DNA of 64,000 nucleotides from Volvox africanus (Eukaryota > Chlorophyta > Chlorophyceae > Chlamydomonadales > Volvocaceae): the NCBI GenBank assembly GCA_030268105.1, contig BSDZ01000079.1, forward strand, positions 682,001-746,000, in the 5' to 3' direction. Below the pieces are notes generated by a model, which was given only the letters and a program-made list of their open reading frames with translations, was not told the DNA's origin and made no database searches. Of this stretch, positions 57,757 through 64,000 are shown piece after piece; the stretch's first letter is position 1; every line of letters begins with the position of its first letter. Made by a program: the position numbers and the translations under genes.

Positions 57757-60224
57757 TTTTCCTCGTCAACTCCTGTGAATCTATAAATTAAGCAATGGGC
57801 TTCTTTATCATATAACCGAGGCTTCAACCAAGTCGAATCTGGAAGCCGAGGTGAAGTGTCACCAGAATTATAGGAAAGTCACTAGGAGTTAATACTGTTA
57901 GTTACTGTTTCATTATTCTGCTATGAAGTATAGAACCTATTATTTAGTAATATTCGCGCTCTTTCGTACTGCTCTGATGCGATGAGTGGGCAAGCCCGCC
58001 GACAAGCCCCTAGCACCGGAACCTTTGCCGGAACGTGATGTTCGATGCCCCGATCGGTTTGGGTGACGCAAGTGGAGTGAATATCCAAAGAGAACACGGT
58101 GCAAGAAATCAGCATGCATACATGTAGCCACGTTGCACGTCAGACGTCACAGCACCAAAGCTGTCCGTTGTTCCTTCTCGTCCCGGTGTGTCGTTGGTTC
58201 TCGTTGAGGGATGAGGGTTGTGGCTGCGCCGTTAACATTGCTCATACATCCTATATTTTCTCGGGTCGACATGTAATTATGTAAGATATAAGTTGCGCCG
58301 ATGATATACAGGAAGGCAGGTGGGCGGTCAGGCATGGACGGGCATGGGGTCCGGAAGCCCCCTTGACGAGTCCAAAGCCTCTCCACGGCGACGGCACCCC
58401 TTTAGCAGAGCATGGAGTTTAATCATATCAGGATCATATGAAGGAACAAACTTGTAAATAATGTAAAGGTGCTTATGGCAGCATGATGTACTGTGTAATC
58501 GATACACATGTGTACGTGCATATGAAAGGCAGGCATGTTCCTGAATGCATGGAATGAGGGATTTCGGCACTCTGTGCCTGATGCACTGCAGAGCTGTATT
58601 GCAACTACACCTTCATGGGATTCCGCAAGGTAAGGTGCTTGCCTGGTTGGGATGTAGCACCGCCGGCTGCCATAGTACAGCTATCTCTCGCCTGCGGCTA
58701 GCGGCGGCCATGGCATACTCTGCGCTGTGTATGGATCAACCCTTCACTAACGGTTACATTCCCAACACATGATAAACATAATTGCTTACACGTATCCGGG
58801 AGTCACGGCGAGCACCATCATATACAGCAGGCAGCACTAACATGTCAAGACCCGGACGTGGAACAGGCTGAGAAGGGAAACTAGCTACCTAAGGTTTTAT
58901 TAAGCCCTTGCCCAGTACGATCCCGATCTGGAATACCTTTTGGGGAGTGGCCGGCGTTATGAGCTTTGAAGCCTATGTAAGGTGATATGCAGGAGGGATA
59001 TGCAGGTGACCCCGTTCCTGAGGTTTTTTTTACATAATTTAGCCTGTGATTGCAGGCTGGCAGCATCTGCAGGCTGCGCACATGGCTGTCCCCAGGAGTG
59101 CAGTTCCAGAGTGTGTTAACTCTTATCTATTAGATGCCGTACGTATCAGGCATCTGGAGGTTAAGTATCTGGAAAGAGTCTAGATTGCCTCAATATTTGG
59201 ATATTGCAGTGATACCGTGTTGAGTACTACAAAACGAAGGCCATGTTGTCATCTAGATACTGCCCGGGCTGTATAGCCGGCGGTTTGGTTCACTAACAAG
59301 AACACGAAAGGATACAAAACATGCACGCAATCAAGACAGGTAATCCAGTAAACTCTTTATGTGGTAACTCGGGTATGATATTGACGCATATGAGCTCTTC
59401 TGTTCTCAGAAGGTTGGTTTTAATTGTCACTCTTGTGTATTAGTAATGCTACAGGTGCCTACAAGAGACAGCCCGCAACCAGGGCATCAGTGTGCCAATA
59501 TAGAAGCCAGATCAAATATATATCTACATTAAATATTTACAATAAAACCTATAAAAAGGATAGGCAAAAAGTACAGCATTCAAAGTTGCAAACTGAAAAA
59601 AGCGCGCAGGAAGCAATAATCGCTGTAAATGCGCAAGGAAGTTGAGGCCGTATTGAAGTGCTTTATATTTCCGTGTTGTAAGCTATGATACGATGATAGC
59701 GGATTGTGCCGGCGTATCCTGGCTGCCCCCGACCGGCAGCTTTACCTAATGGCTTACTTAATTGAGGCTATTCGCCAAGTTAAAGGTAAAAACATTCCTC
59801 AAACTAATACAGATGAATCAAGCAAGTGGGTTAACCAGAACCCCAGTTCCCATCAGAGCTAGATGCCCTGTTCGTACAGCGAATGAGAATGTACCGCTTC
59901 CGTTGCAAACAGCTGTTCTGTGTTTATCCAATTTGTAATTTAAAACGTGTTATCCACTTGGGTATTTGCAGTATAACATTACAATCTCAATCTCGGCGTT
60001 CCAGTTGTTCCTCGTTTGTGCTCGAAGTGTCCTCCGCTGCTGCCAATCCGACTCAAAACTTTTAACGATATGCTATAAACAACGAGTTAATTTAGCAGAC
60101 GTATCAACTATCTTTCCTCTAGGCGCTACACGGCTACGTGGAGATGGTGAATATTGAGCCGAAAGCATGAATGGCGATAAAATTAGCTACATGGAAACAA
60201 TATATTCTATGAATTTGTATTCAG
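57757..60224. other. Divergent intergenic region between ETF-QO and ARM-repeat genes
   Basis: It holds the ETF-QO promoter (minus strand) and the 5' part of the ARM-repeat gene (plus strand), whose first exon(s) and start codon I could not place. AT content rises from about 58900 to 60200. No recognisable domain in any frame. Confidence 0.5.
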
Positions 60225-63200
60225 GGCTGTGGAGCATCTTCCACGAAGGGTGGCGCAGCCGCTGGTCCTAAGCCCGCGACTGCAGCGCAGCCCACAACTG
60301 AGAAGGTGAAATCTTAAATTTAACAAGAGCAATTTAATATTATCTGTTAACGTAGACATGGCTAGCGTTTCGCATCCGGCATGGCTTTCGTGCGGTCAAG
60401 CCGCATCGGGGCGAAACTTATGTGGCCCCTGACTAAAAATTGTCATCCTCGGGAATCAAACATTTTTGTTCGTGTATCAACTATCAAGGTATATGAAGGC
60501 ACGATGGCACATCCTAAGTGGCGATTCACCTGACAACTGCTCTCAAAAGCGACTGGCACATAAAGGAAGGTCTCCAATCCATCTGAGTATAAATTATAAT
60601 TATTATGACGGTTCTCACCTTGCTGGGGTCGGCGGTTGTGGTCCGCGTCCCTAATCGGAAAGGTCTCCCGTTGTACACCGGTAATGTCTGTCATGCACGC
60701 CCGGCCTGCCCTTTCCCCCTGCCCTTCACGGTGCTTGCAGAAATCAAACCTGAACCCCGTTAGCTCATCAGGGAGCAATGGTAAGCAGGAGGGCGACCAC
60801 AATACTCCTGGCTCGAATATGCTGAAATAATGGACGGGGATGCGCCCGGAGCACGGGAAATCTGAGAGGCTTGAGGTCTTTAGATGTTTGGAGGGATAAT
60901 TATCGCATCGTAAATGCTGTCAAGCATGCGAATATGCATCCCGCACCGCAGCCTCAAGTCCCCAATCATCCAAATACACGCATCCACATACGCACGGACC
61001 AAACAGCCCACATGTACACGACCCATGCGCGCAGCATCTGTCCTAAATCCTCCTTAACCTCCGATTTTCGTTTTCAGGTACCAGCAGAACCGCATCTGAC
61101 ATTCAAAAACCCCAGCAGCAGCCGCCACAGTGCAGCGCCTGCATCGGCTCCCAAAAGGCTGCGGCGGCGTCTCCTCCACCGCCTGCTGTCGCTCCTAAGG
61201 AGTCGGCTCCACCTGCATCCGCCCCAGGAAAGTCTGCCCCAGCGCCTGCGGTGGCGACAGGCTCCAGGCCAGGGACGCCGCCAAAGTCCGCCGATCCTGT
61301 CAGCAAGACAGCAGCATCGCCAGCCCCCACCGACACGTCCTCGCGGCCGGTGCTACAGATTCCCAAGCTGGCCGCGGGGACCGCGCTATCGTGTTTAACA
61401 CCTCCGCCTCCACCAGAGCCATGTGCCTCTGAGCTGGTGAGGTCGTGCTTGCATGCGTGTCAGTTTGATTGATTACTTGATTGTTTGTCTCTGTATGCGG
61501 CGCCATCTGGTAGGTACGGGGGATGCCAGAACACGCTAGGCGTTCCGTAGCATTTTCAAGGTGGATTTAATACTTCAGTCCGTGTTCATCGAGCACACAG
61601 GCTTCCAAAACGACGTCTTCTTCCACACGCCAATCCTAACATGTGCATTCCCATCGTCTAATTGCTTCCCTTTGGGGCAGAGCGATGACACACTGGAGCA
61701 CGTGCGACATCTGGCCTCGGGCGATGGCAGCACTGCCGCAGCGGCAGCGCATGTGAGGCAATTGTTATGCACGGCCTCCCCGCCTATACAGGCGCTACTT
61801 GATGCGGGGGCAGCGGCGGCCCTGGTGCGGTGCCTAAAACATGGGACTTCGGAGGCTAAGGTTGGTGGGATGGGGGTGAGGGTGCATGGGAGTGAGTTTA
61901 TCCACGAGTGTCACGAGGGTGTTTTCAGGCTTGCTGCTGGACTTGCAGAGGAAGACCTCTCCTGCTGATGAATTGAAAAGGATTATTAGTAAAAATATGT
62001 GTGTACGGTTATGTCATTGACCAAGAAAACAACAAAATTGGCCTCCATCAGTTGCATCTTTATTTGAAACCTGGTGGCTGAGTGGTTGTGTTTCGCCATC
62101 TCTCGTTCTCCAGGATTCTAATGGGCATTCGTGGGGGATTCCCACTTCGGTTTTCTCCATCTTTGTAAAATCCTCTTTGCTCGTCCTCTTGCACCACCTC
62201 ACAGCTGGATGCCGCGTGGTCTCTCACCAACATCGCCGCCTCCCCCGTCTTCAGCCACGTGGAGGCGCTGTATAAAGTGGAGGCACATATCGCCCTGCTG
62301 GCTATACTGGGAGTACCACCCGGGCAGGGGACAAGATCCGTATCTGGAAGCGGTGGAATCGGGCAGGTGCTTGCGGCAGCGGCGGCGGCCGCCGCGGCCG
62401 CTGCAAACGGTGGTGTCGCCGAAGGGACGGCGAGCGCAGGAGCTGTGGCGACAGCAGCTGCTGCGGCGGCTGCATCGCCGGCGCTGCGGCTACAGGCGTT
62501 GTGGGCGCTGGCCAACATTGCGGGTGTAATTCACCCCGACTATAAGACACAGACTTTAGCTGTGGAGGTAAGCGCGGTAAGGGGAACCTTCGAAAAGACG
62601 ACGGTTGTTGTGCGCAAGGGAATGCATTTTAAGGGAATCTGGCGTGATGAGGCGAACAGCTCTGCCGGTTCATTCCATACGTTTCTTTCTTCAGCGGAAA
62701 TCCGTTTGGAGTACCACACTTACGGGGGAAGGGAGGCAACCAGGTGTGTGTGGGGCAAGGCGCGGCAGTGTTGCGGCGCCCTCCACCTGTGCATTCCACC
62801 CAGGAAGCCGCTCGCCCCAACCCCACGACCACTCTCCTCTTTGCCCTACAAGGAGGAGCGTGCTCCTGCGCACCTGCCTTACAAAGAGTTATAGTTCCTG
62901 GTGTCCCTTACCATTATAATCTGCAACCCTTTGCCCGATATCATCAACAACAAAACCACGCTTCGCATATTACCCTCGCCCCATCATCGGTCCCACACCA
63001 GCTCGTGCTCGTGTAAAAGGGTGGCCTACCACAGGCCCATCCATCACACGCCCGCTTCTTTGCCCCAAAGTTCCAAATTGTGTCACAAACACGCGATTGC
63101 CATTATTTCTGAAGCCCCTCTTAGCCCGCTTTTGTTAAAGCCCTTACATTTACCACCCATCGCTGCCAGCGCAGATTCTGGAAGTCGGGGCACTGGGTGC

Positions 63201-63821
63201 TGTGATGTCAATCATGGAGGCCGAGTCCACCGCAACTTGTGGACGCGAACCCGTGTCGGCATCAGGATCCGGATCTGGTTCGTCGGCCAACGCCATGCTG
63301 CGGTGCGCAGCCTGGTGCCTGCACAACCTGGCAAAGCACAAGCGCGAGAAGGAGATGGTGAGCAAGCTAGAGTAAATGGAGCCAATAGGGCGAGGTCAGA
63401 CAACGGATGCCGAATAAAATCGTAAATCCTCGAGCGGCACCCTCCCCCCCCATTGGTGCCCACTCATGCTCGTTCATTCCGCCACCATGTCACCATGCGT
63501 TTAGGCACGCACTCGAAGCTGGCCTTGGAACCGCAGATAAGCCGCAGATGATGTGCATCGCATCAATTGCGGGGACAGAGGTGAGGCTTTGTTCCTTACC
63601 ACCATCTGCATGGTCCGTCGGCGCTTTGCGTCTCTCCGTCTCCACCCCCTTGTCCAGGTGGACGTGATACTGCTTGCAACGCAACTGCTGCTCAACTGCC
63701 CCGACCTGGAGGTGCTCACCTGCGTGGCCTGGGTGCTGGCGTACCTGGGGTCCAATGAAGATAACAAGTCGCATTTGAAGCAGGCGCTGCCGGCGCTGCC
63801 GCGGCTGGTCCCTTGGGTCAG
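60225..63821 (+). CDS. Importin-alpha-like armadillo-repeat protein (5' end unsure, 3' end off window)
   Basis: Exons 60225-60305, 60741-60780, 61078-61436, 61681-61860, 62205-62567, 63175-63357, a short uncertain one ending near 63580, and 63658-63821, all phase-compatible apart from the uncertain one. The N-terminal ~185 residues are a Ser/Ala/Pro-rich, disordered region without the usual basic importin-beta-binding stretch. Armadillo repeats follow: PPIQALLDAGAAAALVRCLKH, LDAAWSLTNIAASPVFSH, RLQALWALANIAGVIHP, ILEVGALGAVMSIME, MLRCAAWCLHNLAKHK, LEVLTCVAWVLAYLGSNED and LPALPRLVPWV. Each shows the W-x-L-(S/T/A)-N-(I/L) pattern of importin-alpha helix 3. Such proteins carry nuclear-localisation signals. 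A ~40-residue Ala-rich insert sits inside repeat 2. It may be a divergent paralogue rather than the main importin. Confidence 0.75.
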
Positions 63822-64000
63822 GTGCGAAATGGGGAATGGGAATGGAACCGAGAAATGGGACGGTGGCAAAGGGCCAGTCGGCGGAAAAGGTAGGGAGCCA
63901 AGGCGCCACACGCTAGGGGGTCGAACGATCCTTGGAGGATGACTCCGGCCTGATTCCGTAATCCCTAGATTTCCATTTGTTACACCTACCCGTTCTGGAA
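63822..64000 (+). other. Intron of the ARM-repeat gene reaching the window edge
   Basis: Begins with a GTGCGA donor after the CAG of the last exon. No further exon is recognisable before 64000. Confidence 0.5.

Overview
Organism. The window reads as nuclear DNA of a volvocine-type green alga (relatives of Chlamydomonas, Volvox and Gonium). This is inferred from GC-rich exons broken by many short introns with GTGAG/GTGCG-type donors, long Ala/Gly/Gln/Ser runs inside proteins, a receiver+CCT regulator, a mitochondrial ETF-ubiquinone oxidoreductase, chromodomain Ty3/gypsy retroelements and abundant CA, CAAA and other microsatellites. The species cannot be fixed from sequence alone. No rRNA, tRNA or CRISPR array was recognised. 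Layout. (1) 1-8977 is a graveyard of chromodomain Ty3/gypsy elements: opposed pol fragments forming a fold-back inverted repeat, two ~830-bp LTRs in head-to-head inversion, a 520-bp and a 385-bp LTR of related families, three chromodomain tails, two short gag starts, a frameshifted protease/RT remnant, and a ~500-bp AT-rich island with a bacterial-looking fragment. (2) 8978-13136 has no gene I can support. (3) 13137-17471 (minus) is a three-exon response regulator with a receiver at the N terminus and a CCT motif at the C terminus. (4) 19125-21728 (minus) is an unrecognised multi-exon coiled-coil protein. (5) 23204-41147 (minus) carries one very long or two adjacent genes. I could chain 25 exons in compatible phase into a ~2,587-residue model: two cyclic-nucleotide-binding folds, a class III nucleotidyl-cyclase homology domain that has lost its catalytic residues, a long Ser/Gly/Pro-rich linker, and C-terminal leucine-rich repeats. 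(6) 44794-49084 (minus) is a six-exon MFS transporter. (7) 51021-57756 (minus) is an 11-exon gene for ETF-ubiquinone oxidoreductase, fully resolvable. (8) 60225 to the right edge (plus) is the 5' part of an importin-alpha-like armadillo-repeat gene. How they fit. These are unrelated eukaryotic genes, not an operon. The regulator, the transporter and the oxidoreductase are ordinary housekeeping or regulatory loci. The outstanding object is the locus at 23-41 kb, whose combination of nucleotide-binding folds, a dead cyclase fold and LRRs suggests a signalling scaffold. Exon borders come from reading splice signals and keeping reading phase, with no transcript support, so individual borders carry more doubt than gene identities.
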